Source of the DNA: Humitalea sp050632385
GTDB taxonomy: Bacteria; Pseudomonadota; Alphaproteobacteria; Acetobacterales; Acetobacteraceae
DNA length: 64,000 nt
Reading direction: 5' to 3'
Assembly: GCF_050632385.1 (NCBI RefSeq)
Contig: NZ_CP192599.1
Location: 5,456,001 to 5,520,000 of the forward strand
Both the position numbers and the translations under genes were made by a program. Under the pieces are notes generated by a model. It searched no databases and was not told the DNA's origin. It saw only the letters and a list, made by a program, of their open reading frames with translations. Positions within the stretch are counted from its first letter, which is position 1. Each line of letters starts with the position of its first letter. This document shows positions 9,501-17,304 of the stretch, piece by piece.

Positions 9501-9945
9501 CGCGAAAGCGCGGCGGCAGTTTTGCTTCGATCGGGAAGCCGCGCAGCAGGCCCTGGGCGAAGGCATGGATGGTGCTGATCCGCATGCCGCCCGGCAGGTC
9601 CAGCACATCGGCAAACAGTTTGCGCGCCCGCAGCAGCATGGCGGCGTCGGGGCGGTTGCCCGTCAGTTCGACCAGCGCCTTGGTCAAATCCGGATCGCCC
9701 GCCACCGCCCAGCCGCCCAGCCGCGCGTTCAAACGGTTGGCCATCTCGGCCGCCGCCGCCTTGGTGAAGGTCAGGCACAGCAGCCGTTCCGGCCGCTGGC
9801 CCGGTTCCAGCAGCAGTCGCAGCACGCGGTCCGTCAGCACCTTGGTCTTGCCGGATCCGGCCGAGGCGTCGACCCAGGCCGAGACCCCGGGGTTCGACGC
9901 CGTGCGTTGCGCCGCGGCGGCGCGGCTGCGGGCGACTTCGCTCAT
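6568..9945 (-). CDS. addA: Double-strand break repair helicase-nuclease AddA
   Basis: A 1125-residue UvrD/PcrA-type helicase with a C-terminal RecB-family nuclease domain; with AddB it resects DNA ends for RecA-dependent repair. Walker A ASAGSGKTK is at residues 27-35, motif II LLLDESQDTN near 378, and the nuclease motif VVVDYKTNRP near 1057. The ATG at 9945 overlaps the addB stop; the longer frame adds eight residues inside addB. Length and domain order match alphaproteobacterial AddA, and no key residue is missing. Confidence 0.97.
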   Translation of the reverse strand: MSEVARSRAAAAQRTASNPGVSAWVDASAGSGKTKVLTDRVLRLLLEPGQRPERLLCLTFTKAAAAEMANRLNARLGGWAVAGDPDLTKALVELTGNRPDAAMLLRARKLFADVLDLPGGMRISTIHAFAQGLLRGFPIEAKLPPRFRVAEDAERLAITAAARDAALSGEGAPSDALARLAGETDGATLDRAIGDALQKAKPLPKDSVALAALNAALTDWLGLDPEDNEDAVLARMALVPDAVRQAAAGLVNAKTKTERGLGEAMRAWLALPDAARAARLDDWSDALLTQKGELRSILEKHPAFVAEAARLDILRAVQAGLRLRATSIAFAALAGPVRAAYDSRKTAAGLLDFDDLIAAAQDLLRDPGSAWVLFRLDGGLDHLLLDESQDTNAAQWAIAGALAGEFFSGTGPRESIRTIFAVGDPKQSIFAFQGADPAGFTREKAHFAAEVTATGQRFEEVALDVSFRSTAPVLALVDAVFIAPEAAEGVTVPGTLMHVADRAGQAGQVELWPLLLRQKSPPPTPWDVPLVPVSLPDTIGQCAEAVAVRIAAMVGTEFLPSRGRTLRAGDVLVLVRRRHAGFLTALTRGLKARGVPVGGVDRLALTEQLAVMDLLALCDVLLQPDDDLALASVLTSPLVGLDEDSLFALAHRRQGSLWAALMTHRAGQGPLADAAEWLARAAARAVGATPHLLLAGLLAEDGARARLLARLGPEAADPLDELLNAALADERNNPPDLQGFLHRLRGAGAMVKREAESGADAVRIMTVHNAKGLQAPLVILPDVGPGGRSDTLRWAEHGGVTLPIFTPRPAEARRATAFAALDTARAQATKEEENRLLYVALTRAEDRLIVCGWQPAKGAADWHAKVATGFAALEGVDSVPFDWAPPGSDTGGQAVLRLASAQTDPPRDDRPAESAATAILPAWASVHATDEAPTGPFAPSGLPGEEETPTAAPHGKPDPTGERFRRGRLVHALLQHLPDHPPAAREALGRDWLAKPGQGIDPKTQAGVLAEAMAVLEHPGLAEAFGPDSLAEAPLAGRIGGRLLAGQVDRLLVTDHRVVVVDYKTNRPPPELPEAVAPVYLRQMAAYRALLRQTFPDRMVEAWLVWTYGARPMPLPEPLLDAHAP

Positions 9946-12941
9946 CCTTCGTCCTCCCCGGCGCCCCATTCGGCGGCGCGGGACAGGTGGGCATAGGGGT
10001 CGCCGGCCGCCACGCGCCGGGGGTGCGGGCGGGCGATGAAGGGCCGTGCCTCGCGCAGGAAGGATTGCGCCAGGGCCGCCGTCGCGTCCAAGGCATCGGC
10101 GGCCAGCCCGCCAACCTGGGCGACACCTTCGGCGCGCCGGCCGACCTGGCCGGGTTCCACGCCGCCGGTGATCCGTCGGTATTCCAGCCGCGCGACCTGT
10201 TCGCCCGGCACCGCATTCAGGTGGGGCATCCCGTCGCGGCCGATCATCGCGGCCCCCAGCGAGAGTTGCGGGCGGCGGCCGTCCCCGACCTCGGCCTTGG
10301 TCGGCATCTGGCCGGTCTTGAAATCGATCAGCGACAGCCCGCCGCCTTGCAGCAAATCCACCCGGTCGGCGCGGCCCTTCAGCGTGACCTCAGGCGACAG
10401 GCCCAGGCCGATCTCGCCGGAGATTTCAGCAAAGCGGCGGGCGGGTGGGGCGGCATTCTCCTCGGCGGCGATCCAGGCGCCGATACGGACCAGGCGGGCG
10501 CGCCAGAACGCGACCAGCGAGGGACGGGCGGTATGCGCCTCCAGCGCCTTTTCGGTCGCCTTGGCGAAAAGCGCTTGGGCTTCCTCGGCGCCGGGCCAGG
10601 GCTGGCCCTCCAGCCAACGCGCCCAGGTCGCCAGGGCGGCATGTGCGGCGGTGCCGAATTCGGCTGCGCCGAGGGCCGAATCCAGCGGGTCCAGCGGGCG
10701 CAATTCCAGCATCCGCTTGGCGTAGAAGCCGTAGGGGTCGGCGATCAGCGCCTCGACCTCGGTGATATTCAAGGTGTCGGGGCGCAGGGCCGCCTTGGGG
10801 TTCGGCGCGGGGCGGCCGCGGGGGTGGGGCGAGGCCACGCGGTCCAGCGCCGCCGCCCAGGCCGTCGCGTCATGTTCCGGCAGCGCCAGCTTTTGGCCAT
10901 CGAGGAATGTTGTCAGCCGGGTCAGCCAGCGGGCAGGGCGGGTCGGCGCGCCCCCGCGTTTGCGCGCGCGCGACAGCACCACATCGTCGCTGGACGCTGC
11001 CAAAAGCAGGAAATCGGCAGCCTGGCGGCCGATCAGCGCCTCGGCGGGCGGCAGGCCGAATTTTTCGCGCATCGGGCGCGACAGCCAGGGGCCGGGGTCG
11101 GTGGCGGCGGGCCAGACGCCTTCCTCCAACACGCCCAGGACCACCCGGTCAAAGCGCTGCAACCGCGCTTCCAGGAGACCCAGGATGGCGATGCGCGGAT
11201 GCGGGCTGCGGCCACGGGTGGCGCGGATCGCCGGGGCCAAGGGGCCCTCCAGTGCCGCATCGAACAGCGCCGGCCAGGCACTGGGCGGGATCGGCGGCAG
11301 GGCGGCCATGGCGGGTTCAAGGGCCGCGAGGTGCAGCGCCAGGGGCTCGCCTTCCTCACCGGCATATAGGCGCAACCCACCGTCGCGGTCATCGGTGCCG
11401 GCCAGGGCCTCCGCCGTCGCCATCTGTGCGGCCAGCAGGTCGCTGGGCGCCATGTTGGGCGCATGCGGCAGCCGGTCGAAGCCTGCAAAAACGCGGTCCA
11501 GCGCGTCGATCAGCGGCAGCAGCCGCAAGCGGTCGCCTTCGTCGCGCAACCGCACCACCGCCACGCGCAGACCCGCCAACCCCGGCGCCGGGCGCGGCCC
11601 GCGCAGCACCACGCGGTCGAGCAACCGCACCGCCGCCATCCAGTCCAGCCGGGCCATGCCACCCGCTGCCAGCGGATGTTTCAGGCAGGACAGCAACGGC
11701 ACCGGGGCAAAGCCCTCGGCCACAGCGCGGGCGATCAGGCGCAAAAACGCGCCGCCCGGGGTTTCCGCCAGCGGTTGGCCGGCGCTGTCGTCGGCCACCA
11801 CGCCATGGCGCAGCAATTCGGCCGAAACCCGGCGTGCCAAATCGCGGTCGGCGGTGACCAGCGCGGCCGAGGCACCCGGCGTTTCCAGCGTTTCGCGCAG
11901 GGCCAGCGCCACGGCGGCGGCTTCGGCCTGGGCATCCGGGGCGGTGATGGTGGACAGGTTTTTGGTCGCGGGGGCCCAGCGTGCCGGATCGGGCGCGCGC
12001 CAGTCGGGTAGGGCCAGGCCCTCCGGCGGGCGCAACGCCAGGCCGAGCAGGGCCGCGCGATCCGGTGAGGTGCTTGCGACAGACCCGGGCCAGGGCCGCA
12101 AATCCGCGACCTGGGCGCCCAGATCGGCCAGCAGCCGAGCTTGGCCATGCAGCGGATGGGCAGGGGAGTCATGGATGGCCTGGTCCATGGCCGGCATCGC
12201 CTCCGGCGCGCCATGCATCACCACGGCCCCTTGCGGCAGGCGGGCGACCACGCGCAGCAGTGCCACGGCGGCTGGGATGGTGCCGCCGGCGCCGATGCCA
12301 GCGGCGATGACCGGCGCCTGCGGCGGATCAGCGCCCCAGGCTTCGGCCTGCGCCCGCAGGGCCGCGACACGGCGGGCGCCGATGTCCATCAGCCCCTGTT
12401 CGTCCAGCCACGCCGCCCAAAAATCCAGCAGCGGCGTCAGGAAGCGCAGGGTGATCTGCCAATGGATGGCAAATTCCTCTGGCACCAGGGTCGCCAGGCG
12501 GGCCGGGTCGGCATCCTCCAGCGCGATCTCATCCAGCAACCGGGCCAGTTCGGCCGCCATGGCCCAGGCCTGCGGCGCGGTGCCGGGGCCGCCGAGGTGG
12601 GCGGGCAGGCGCAACACGCAGGCGGTCAGCACGGCCAGGCGCCGGGCCGGGTCCACCGCGGGCGGCAGGGCGAGCAGGGCCGGCAGGGCCAGTTCGTCGG
12701 CATCCTCGACGGACAGCCCGGCCAGCGCGCGCATGCGCGGCAACAGCATGGCCGGCGCGCCCTCGCCGGCGGCCTTCAGGAAGGCCGCTTGCAGGGCGCG
12801 GGCGGCGCGGCGGGTCGGCAAAAGGATGGTGCTGGCGGCGAGTTGCCGCGGGTCGTCGCCATGCCGGGCCAGCACGCCGGCCGCCAGGCTGCCAAGGAAG
12901 TCGGCGTGGGCCGGGATGCTATGCAGCGAAAGCCGCGTCAA
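9942..12941 (-). CDS. addB: Double-strand break repair protein AddB
   Basis: The 999-residue partner of AddA. The N-terminal helicase-like region (TILLPTRRAARALQAAFLKA, from residue 39) lacks a Walker A motif, as is usual in alphaproteobacterial AddB, and the C-terminal RecB-type nuclease domain has LKGRADRVDLL and LIDFKTGQMP near residue 867. It starts with TTG at 12941, overlapping the murU stop as TTGA. AddB in this lineage recognises Chi-like sequences and cuts the 5' strand; this is family knowledge rather than something the sequence shows. Confidence 0.95.
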   Translation of the reverse strand: MTRLSLHSIPAHADFLGSLAAGVLARHGDDPRQLAASTILLPTRRAARALQAAFLKAAGEGAPAMLLPRMRALAGLSVEDADELALPALLALPPAVDPARRLAVLTACVLRLPAHLGGPGTAPQAWAMAAELARLLDEIALEDADPARLATLVPEEFAIHWQITLRFLTPLLDFWAAWLDEQGLMDIGARRVAALRAQAEAWGADPPQAPVIAAGIGAGGTIPAAVALLRVVARLPQGAVVMHGAPEAMPAMDQAIHDSPAHPLHGQARLLADLGAQVADLRPWPGSVASTSPDRAALLGLALRPPEGLALPDWRAPDPARWAPATKNLSTITAPDAQAEAAAVALALRETLETPGASAALVTADRDLARRVSAELLRHGVVADDSAGQPLAETPGGAFLRLIARAVAEGFAPVPLLSCLKHPLAAGGMARLDWMAAVRLLDRVVLRGPRPAPGLAGLRVAVVRLRDEGDRLRLLPLIDALDRVFAGFDRLPHAPNMAPSDLLAAQMATAEALAGTDDRDGGLRLYAGEEGEPLALHLAALEPAMAALPPIPPSAWPALFDAALEGPLAPAIRATRGRSPHPRIAILGLLEARLQRFDRVVLGVLEEGVWPAATDPGPWLSRPMREKFGLPPAEALIGRQAADFLLLAASSDDVVLSRARKRGGAPTRPARWLTRLTTFLDGQKLALPEHDATAWAAALDRVASPHPRGRPAPNPKAALRPDTLNITEVEALIADPYGFYAKRMLELRPLDPLDSALGAAEFGTAAHAALATWARWLEGQPWPGAEEAQALFAKATEKALEAHTARPSLVAFWRARLVRIGAWIAAEENAAPPARRFAEISGEIGLGLSPEVTLKGRADRVDLLQGGGLSLIDFKTGQMPTKAEVGDGRRPQLSLGAAMIGRDGMPHLNAVPGEQVARLEYRRITGGVEPGQVGRRAEGVAQVGGLAADALDATAALAQSFLREARPFIARPHPRRVAAGDPYAHLSRAAEWGAGEDEG

Positions 12942-13705
12942 AAAATCCGCCCGGGCAAACCGCCCGCCAAGACCGACTCGATCCGCGTCAGGTCATCCGG
13001 CGTGGACAGATGGAACCACACGCCATCATGCACCTGCGCGAAGCAGCGCCCGGCGGCGATCGCGGTGTCGTAGACCCGGTTCAGGCTGAAGGGCCCCTCC
13101 GGCGCGTCGCGGAAGGCATTGGGCGCCAGCACCTGCACGCCGGAGAAGATATAGGGGCAGATCTCCCTCTCCTTCGGGCGGCGCGGGCGGCCGAAGGGGT
13201 CGAGCATGAAATCACCGTAGCCGACTTCGCCATCCACCGTCGCGCTGCGCACCAGCAGCAGCAGCACATCCATGCTGTCCGGGTCGAAGCCGGCGGCCAG
13301 GCGGGTCAGCGCCGGGGTGGGCCCGTCCAGCCAATAGGCATCGCCATTGATAACGGCGAAGGGCCCATCGCCGAGCCTCGGCAGGGCGGCGAGAACGCCG
13401 CCGCCGGTTTCCAGCCGCGCCGCCTCTCGCACAACCGTGACGGCCGGGGTTTTCCGGGTCGCGCAGGCGGCAACGATCTGGTCGGCCAGCCAATGCGCGT
13501 TGACCACGGCCTGGCCAATCCCGGCATCGGCGACCCGATCCAGCGCATGGTCCAGCAGGCTGCGCCCGGCGAGCGTCAACAAGGGTTTTGGCGTGGTCGC
13601 GGTCAGCGGCCGCATCCTCTCACCCAGCCCCGCGGCCAGCACCATCGCATGCGTGAGCAGGATGCCGGGGGGGGCTTCGGGTGTCAGGATCAGCGAGGCT
13701 GTCAC
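12938..13705 (-). CDS. murU: N-acetylmuramate alpha-1-phosphate uridylyltransferase-like nucleotidyltransferase
   Basis: A 255-residue nucleotidyltransferase with the signature MVLAAGLGERMRPLTATTPKP (from residue 21) and the metal-binding VINGDAYWLDG. Next to an AmgK-type kinase it fits MurU, which makes UDP-MurNAc from MurNAc-1-phosphate in the peptidoglycan recycling route that bypasses MurA (the fosfomycin target). The GTG at 13705 gives the N-terminal GILLTHAMVLAAG context; an ATG at 13645 is a shorter alternative. The stop overlaps the addB TTG start. A mannose-1-phosphate guanylyltransferase assignment is the main alternative. Confidence 0.85.
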   Translation of the reverse strand: MTASLILTPEAPPGILLTHAMVLAAGLGERMRPLTATTPKPLLTLAGRSLLDHALDRVADAGIGQAVVNAHWLADQIVAACATRKTPAVTVVREAARLETGGGVLAALPRLGDGPFAVINGDAYWLDGPTPALTRLAAGFDPDSMDVLLLLVRSATVDGEVGYGDFMLDPFGRPRRPKEREICPYIFSGVQVLAPNAFRDAPEGPFSLNRVYDTAIAAGRCFAQVHDGVWFHLSTPDDLTRIESVLAGGLPGRIF

Positions 13706-13736
13706 GCGGCGGGTTCCTCCTGGGGGCGGGGGGTGC

Positions 13737-13792
13737 TTAGAGCATGATCCGCGGAGGCGGAATCGCCGGAGCGGTGAATCATCCGATCATCA
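13737..13792. repeat. Intergenic repeat-like element starting AGAGCATGATCC
   Basis: The gap between amgK and murU starts TTAGAGCATGATCCGCGG and contains GGCGGAATCGCC and GGTGAATCATCCGATCAT. The AGAGCATGATCC opening and the short dyads resemble a class of short intergenic repeats scattered through alphaproteobacterial genomes. Only this copy was seen in the window, so assignment to a repeat family rests on memory of similar elements, not on a second copy here. Confidence 0.4.
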
Positions 13793-14827
13793 TGGGTTGG
13801 ACCCTGTCCGCGTCAGCGGGCCAGGGTCTAGCGCGTCCATGCCCGGCGCCAAAGCGACGGGATTGCGACGCAGGGCGGCCGGTACCGCATCGTCGAGGAA
13901 GGCAGCCAGCGGCGCGGTGGCGGGGTGCGCCAGCGCGGCGGCCAGCAGCGCCCAGCAGCGCGGGCCATGGATCAGATAGCCCGGCTTCTGGTCGCGCCGG
14001 GCCAGTCGCACCCAAAGGGCTGCCACCCGCAGGTGGCGCTGCGCCGCATGCACGGCCATGGCGGCGCGGAAGTCCGCCGCATCCAGGTCCGGCCGCAGCG
14101 CCAGGTAGCGCGCCACGGTGGCCGCCCGCACATCGGGTGCCACGTCGCGGCGAGCGTCCTCGACCAAGCTGACCAGATCGTAGGCGGGGTGGCCGAGGGC
14201 TGCGTCCTGGAAGTCGATGATGCCGGTGCGGGCGGGGCCGCTGCGGCCGGGCAGGTCCATCAGGTTGGCCGGGAAGTAGTCGCGGTGAACGAAGCCCTGG
14301 GCGGCGAAGGGCGCCAGCATGGCACCCAGCGCCGCCGCCAGCCCCTGGCGCACGGCGGCCGATGGCAGCGCGCCGAAAGTCGCGGGCCACCACCAGTCGC
14401 AGAAGGTCGCGGCCGTTGCCACAGTCATGGCTTGCGCATCCCAGGCGGGCAGGCCGGGCGGCGGCGGGGCGGCGTGCAGGGCGGCCAGGGCCTCGGCCGC
14501 ATGGGCATACAAGGGTGCCGCCGCTGCGCCGGCATCGAGCAGGGCCGCATGGGTGGCGTCGCCAAAATCCTCGATCAGCAGGAAGCCGGCTTCGTCCTCG
14601 GCCAGGATGCGTGGGGCCGACAGGCCGAGGCCCAGCAGATGGCGGTCGACGGCGACGAAGGGGCGGATGTCCTCCGGCGGCGGCGCGTCCATCAACAGGG
14701 CCGGGGCCGGGCCGCCGGACAGGCGTGTGTAGCCCCGGCGGGAGGCATCCTGCGGAAGTGTCTGTCCTTCGGCGGCCGCGAACCCATGCGCCGCGAGGAA
14801 GGTTTTGGCGGCTTCGGCGCGGGTCAT
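13790..14827 (-). CDS. amgK: Anomeric MurNAc/GlcNAc kinase-like aminoglycoside phosphotransferase (AmgK)
   Basis: A 345-residue kinase of the APH fold, with FVHRDYFPANLMDL (the Brenner HxDxxxxN loop) and IIDFQDAALGHPAYDLVSLVEDAR (the metal-binding DFQ/DxD segment). Located between tsaE and murU, it is the classical AmgK that phosphorylates MurNAc at C1 in peptidoglycan recycling. The start at 14827 overlaps the tsaE stop as ATGA; the longer frame is inside tsaE. The last codons lie over an inverted repeat (13801-13827) and end inside the repeat-like element described at 13737. Confidence 0.88.
   Translation of the reverse strand: MTRAEAAKTFLAAHGFAAAEGQTLPQDASRRGYTRLSGGPAPALLMDAPPPEDIRPFVAVDRHLLGLGLSAPRILAEDEAGFLLIEDFGDATHAALLDAGAAAAPLYAHAAEALAALHAAPPPPGLPAWDAQAMTVATAATFCDWWWPATFGALPSAAVRQGLAAALGAMLAPFAAQGFVHRDYFPANLMDLPGRSGPARTGIIDFQDAALGHPAYDLVSLVEDARRDVAPDVRAATVARYLALRPDLDAADFRAAMAVHAAQRHLRVAALWVRLARRDQKPGYLIHGPRCWALLAAALAHPATAPLAAFLDDAVPAALRRNPVALAPGMDALDPGPLTRTGSNP
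13801..13827 (-). terminator. Hairpin inside the amgK 3' end
   Basis: ACCCTG and CAGGGT arms with an inner CCGC/GCGG stem around a GTCA loop form an imperfect hairpin of about 10 bp just before the amgK stop. Because murU continues in the same direction 84 bp on, it may attenuate or process the transcript rather than end it. There is no T-run. Confidence 0.3.
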
Positions 14828-15267
14828 GGCAGGCGGTCGTCCCATCCGGTCAGGCTGGCGGTGCGGTGGTCGTCTTCTCCGGGGGTCAGGGTGATCTCCA
14901 GCGCATTTTGTGGGCGGAGGTTGCCCAGGCGGTCGGGCCATTCCACCAGGACAATGCCCTCCCGCGCCTCGTCCCAGCCGAGTTCCAGCAAATCCTCCGG
15001 CCCCGCCAGCCGCCAGAGGTCGAAGTGATGTGCCGGGCCGGCCGGCAGGTCATAGGGCTGGACCAGGGTGAAGGTTGGGGATGGCACTTCCAGATCCGGA
15101 TTGCCTGCCGCCGCGCGCAAAAACGCCCGGGCAAAGGCGGATTTGCCGGCGCCCATGGGGCCTTCCAGCAAAATCGCGTCGCCGGGCCGGGCCAGGGCGG
15201 CGCAGCGCGCGGCCAGCGCCTCGGTCGCCGCGAGGTTTTCAAGCGCGAGGACGTGGGGGGGCTGCAT
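14824..15267 (-). CDS. tsaE: tRNA threonylcarbamoyladenosine biosynthesis ATPase TsaE
   Basis: A 147-residue P-loop ATPase that works with TsaB-TsaD to make t6A37 in ANN-decoding tRNAs. It has the Walker A LLEGPMGAGKSAFARAF, then PSPTFTLVQPYD, the HFDLWRL segment and the terminal VEWPDRLG, all TsaE hallmarks. The ATG at 15267 (MQPPHVLALENLAA) gives the normal family length; the 73-residue longer frame overlaps the divergent gene and is unlikely. It heads the minus-strand operon tsaE-amgK-murU-addB-addA-ABC. Confidence 0.93.
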   Translation of the reverse strand: MQPPHVLALENLAATEALAARCAALARPGDAILLEGPMGAGKSAFARAFLRAAAGNPDLEVPSPTFTLVQPYDLPAGPAHHFDLWRLAGPEDLLELGWDEAREGIVLVEWPDRLGNLRPQNALEITLTPGEDDHRTASLTGWDDRLP

Positions 15268-15358
15268 GCCGCGCGAGTCTGGCGGTGCGGGGGCGCCTCT
15301 GGCAAGCGGTGCCGGAACCGCCTTATGTGCGGCCCGAGGCCGAAGGACGGATGGCGTG

Positions 15359-16369
15359 ATGCACGAGACGGATGTGGCAATCATCGGGGCGGGGCCGGTC
15401 GGGCTGTTTGCCGTGTTCGAATGCGGCATGCTGAAGATGCGCTGCACGGTGATCGACGCGCTGGACGCGATCGGCGGACAATGCACGGCGCTCTACCCGG
15501 AAAAGCCGATCTACGACATCCCCGCGCATCCCGCGATCGCGGGCGGCGATCTGATCGCGGCGCTGGACCGCCAGATCGCCCCCTTCGCGCCGCGCCTGCT
15601 GCTGGGCCAGCGGGTGGAGCGGATGACCGACCTCGGCGACGGCTGGATTGTCATTGCCACAAGCGCCGGGGAAACCGTGCGGGCCAAGGCGGTCATCATC
15701 GCCGCCGGCGCCGGCGCCTTCGGCCCCAACCGCCCGCCCCTGCCGGGGATCGAGGCCTTCGAGGCCACCAGTGGCGTCCGGTATTTCGTGAACAAGCGCG
15801 AGGATTTCCGGGGCAAATCCGTGGTCATCGCCGGCGGCGGCGATTCGGCGGTGGATTGGGCGCTGAGCCTAAAGGACATCGCGGCCAAGGTGATGTTCGT
15901 CCATCGCCGCCCCAAATTCCGCGCCGCCCCCGAAACGGTGGCCCAATTGGAAGCCGCCGCCGAGCGGGGCGAGGTGGAGATGGTCGTCCCCTACCAACTG
16001 CACGGCTTGGCCGGTGACGACGGGGTGCTGCGCGCGGTCGAAGTCGCGACCTTGAAGGGGGAGATCCGGACCCTGCCGGCCGACCATCTGCTGGCCTTCT
16101 TTGGCCTGTCGATGGAGCTGGGGCCCATCGCCGAATGGGGCCTGGGGCTGACCCACAATCACGTCACGGTCACCCCCGCGACCTGCGAGACCAATATCCC
16201 CGGCGTCTTCGCCATCGGCGATATCGCGACCTATCCGGGCAAATTGAAACTGATTTTGCAGGGTTTTTCGGAAGCCGCGATGGCCGCGCATGCGATCCAC
16301 CCGCGCGTCTTCCCGGGCGAGGCGCTGCATTTCGAATATTCGACCAGCAAGGGCGTGAAGACGGCCTAA
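15359..16369 (+). CDS. Ferredoxin-NADP(+) reductase, thioredoxin-reductase-like type
   Basis: A 336-residue two-dinucleotide-binding flavoprotein: FAD motif VAIIGAGPVGLFAVFECG near the N terminus, then the family signature GGQCTALYPEKPIYDIPAHP, the NADP motif VVIAGGGDSAVDWALSLKD, and the FAD-closing FAIGDIATYPGKLKLILQGF. It has no CxxC redox pair, separating it from true thioredoxin reductase and matching the YumC/FNR type that passes electrons between NADPH and ferredoxin. It starts 91 bp from divergent tsaE and ends 4 bp into the convergent mutM. Confidence 0.88.
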   Translation: MHETDVAIIGAGPVGLFAVFECGMLKMRCTVIDALDAIGGQCTALYPEKPIYDIPAHPAIAGGDLIAALDRQIAPFAPRLLLGQRVERMTDLGDGWIVIATSAGETVRAKAVIIAAGAGAFGPNRPPLPGIEAFEATSGVRYFVNKREDFRGKSVVIAGGGDSAVDWALSLKDIAAKVMFVHRRPKFRAAPETVAQLEAAAERGEVEMVVPYQLHGLAGDDGVLRAVEVATLKGEIRTLPADHLLAFFGLSMELGPIAEWGLGLTHNHVTVTPATCETNIPGVFAIGDIATYPGKLKLILQGFSEAAMAAHAIHPRVFPGEALHFEYSTSKGVKTA

Positions 16370-17259
16370 CGCTGGCGCTTGGGGCAGAAAAAGCTGCTGC
16401 GCCCGGATTGGGTGATCTGTTCTACGCCCGCGCAGCCGGGCAGTCCGGGGCAGTCCGGGCAGGGCTCGCCCTTGCGGCCATAGACGGCAAAGCGTTCCTG
16501 GAAAATGCCGATCTCCCCATCCGCGCGCACGTAATCCCGTAGCGATGATCCGCCGGCGCCGATGCTTTCCGTCAGCACCGCCTTGATCGCCGGCACCAGT
16601 TTTGTCGCGCGACTGCCTGCGACGGTATAGGCCAGGCGGCGGGGGGAAATGCCGGCGCGGTAGAGCGCCTCGGCCACATAGATATTGCCAAGGCCGGCGA
16701 CCACCTTCTGGTCCAGCAGCGCCGCCTTGATCGGGGTGTGCTTGCCCGCCAGCGCCGCGCCCAGGATGGCGGGGGTAAAGGCGTCGTCCAGCGGTTCGGG
16801 GCCCATGCCGCGCAGCAGGCGATGCTCGTCCTCGGCTGCCGTCGGGACCAGGTCGACCGAGCCAAACCGGCGCGGGTCCACGAACCCGATGCGGGTGCCG
16901 TCGTCCAGCACCAGCACGACGTGTTCATGCGCCTCGGGCGGATTGTTATGGCCGCGGGCGTCGCTGATGGCGCCCTGGGGGCCGAGCGATGGCGCGGAAA
17001 ACGCCGGGCCGCGCGCCACCATGCGGCCGGACATGCCGAGGTGGATCATCACGCTGTCGCCACCCTCGATCCGCATCAGCATGAACTTGGCCCGGCGGCG
17101 GAACCCCAGCACCTTCGCACCCGTCAGCCGTGCCGCGATCCCGGGCGGAAACGGCCAGCGCAGCCCCGCGCGTAAAAATTCGGCCGCGACGATGCGGTGG
17201 CCCTGCATCACCGCGGCCAGGCCGCGCATCACAGTCTCGACTTCTGGAAGTTCAGGCAT
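16366..17259 (-). CDS. mutM: Formamidopyrimidine-DNA glycosylase (Fpg/MutM) with a variant zinc finger
   Basis: A 297-residue base-excision repair enzyme removing 8-oxoguanine and Fapy lesions. The N terminus MPELPEVETVMRGL carries catalytic Pro2 and Glu3, the helix-two-turn-helix region has KVVAGLGNIYVAEALYRAGI, and the C terminus holds a zinc-finger-like segment. In that segment the first pair is CPDC, about five extra residues including a further Cys follow, and the last pair reads CPKR instead of CPxC, so the fourth canonical cysteine is Arg. The ATG at 17259 gives the obligatory N-terminal Pro; the longer frame runs through divergent ubiE. The stop overlaps the neighbouring reductase. 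Confidence 0.95.
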   Translation of the reverse strand: MPELPEVETVMRGLAAVMQGHRIVAAEFLRAGLRWPFPPGIAARLTGAKVLGFRRRAKFMLMRIEGGDSVMIHLGMSGRMVARGPAFSAPSLGPQGAISDARGHNNPPEAHEHVVLVLDDGTRIGFVDPRRFGSVDLVPTAAEDEHRLLRGMGPEPLDDAFTPAILGAALAGKHTPIKAALLDQKVVAGLGNIYVAEALYRAGISPRRLAYTVAGSRATKLVPAIKAVLTESIGAGGSSLRDYVRADGEIGIFQERFAVYGRKGEPCPDCPGLPGCAGVEQITQSGRSSFFCPKRQR

Positions 17260-17304
17260 GGGGGCTTGCTTACCCGAAAGCTGGGGCGGCGCTATATCCC
17301 TTGC

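Noticed and set aside
6484..9996. Long plus-strand frames opposite addA
   Set aside because: No recognisable motif; addA on the other strand has complete helicase and nuclease motifs.
10762..13089. 775-codon plus-strand frame opposite addB
   Set aside because: Ser/Arg/Ala-rich shadow with no motifs; addB is clear.
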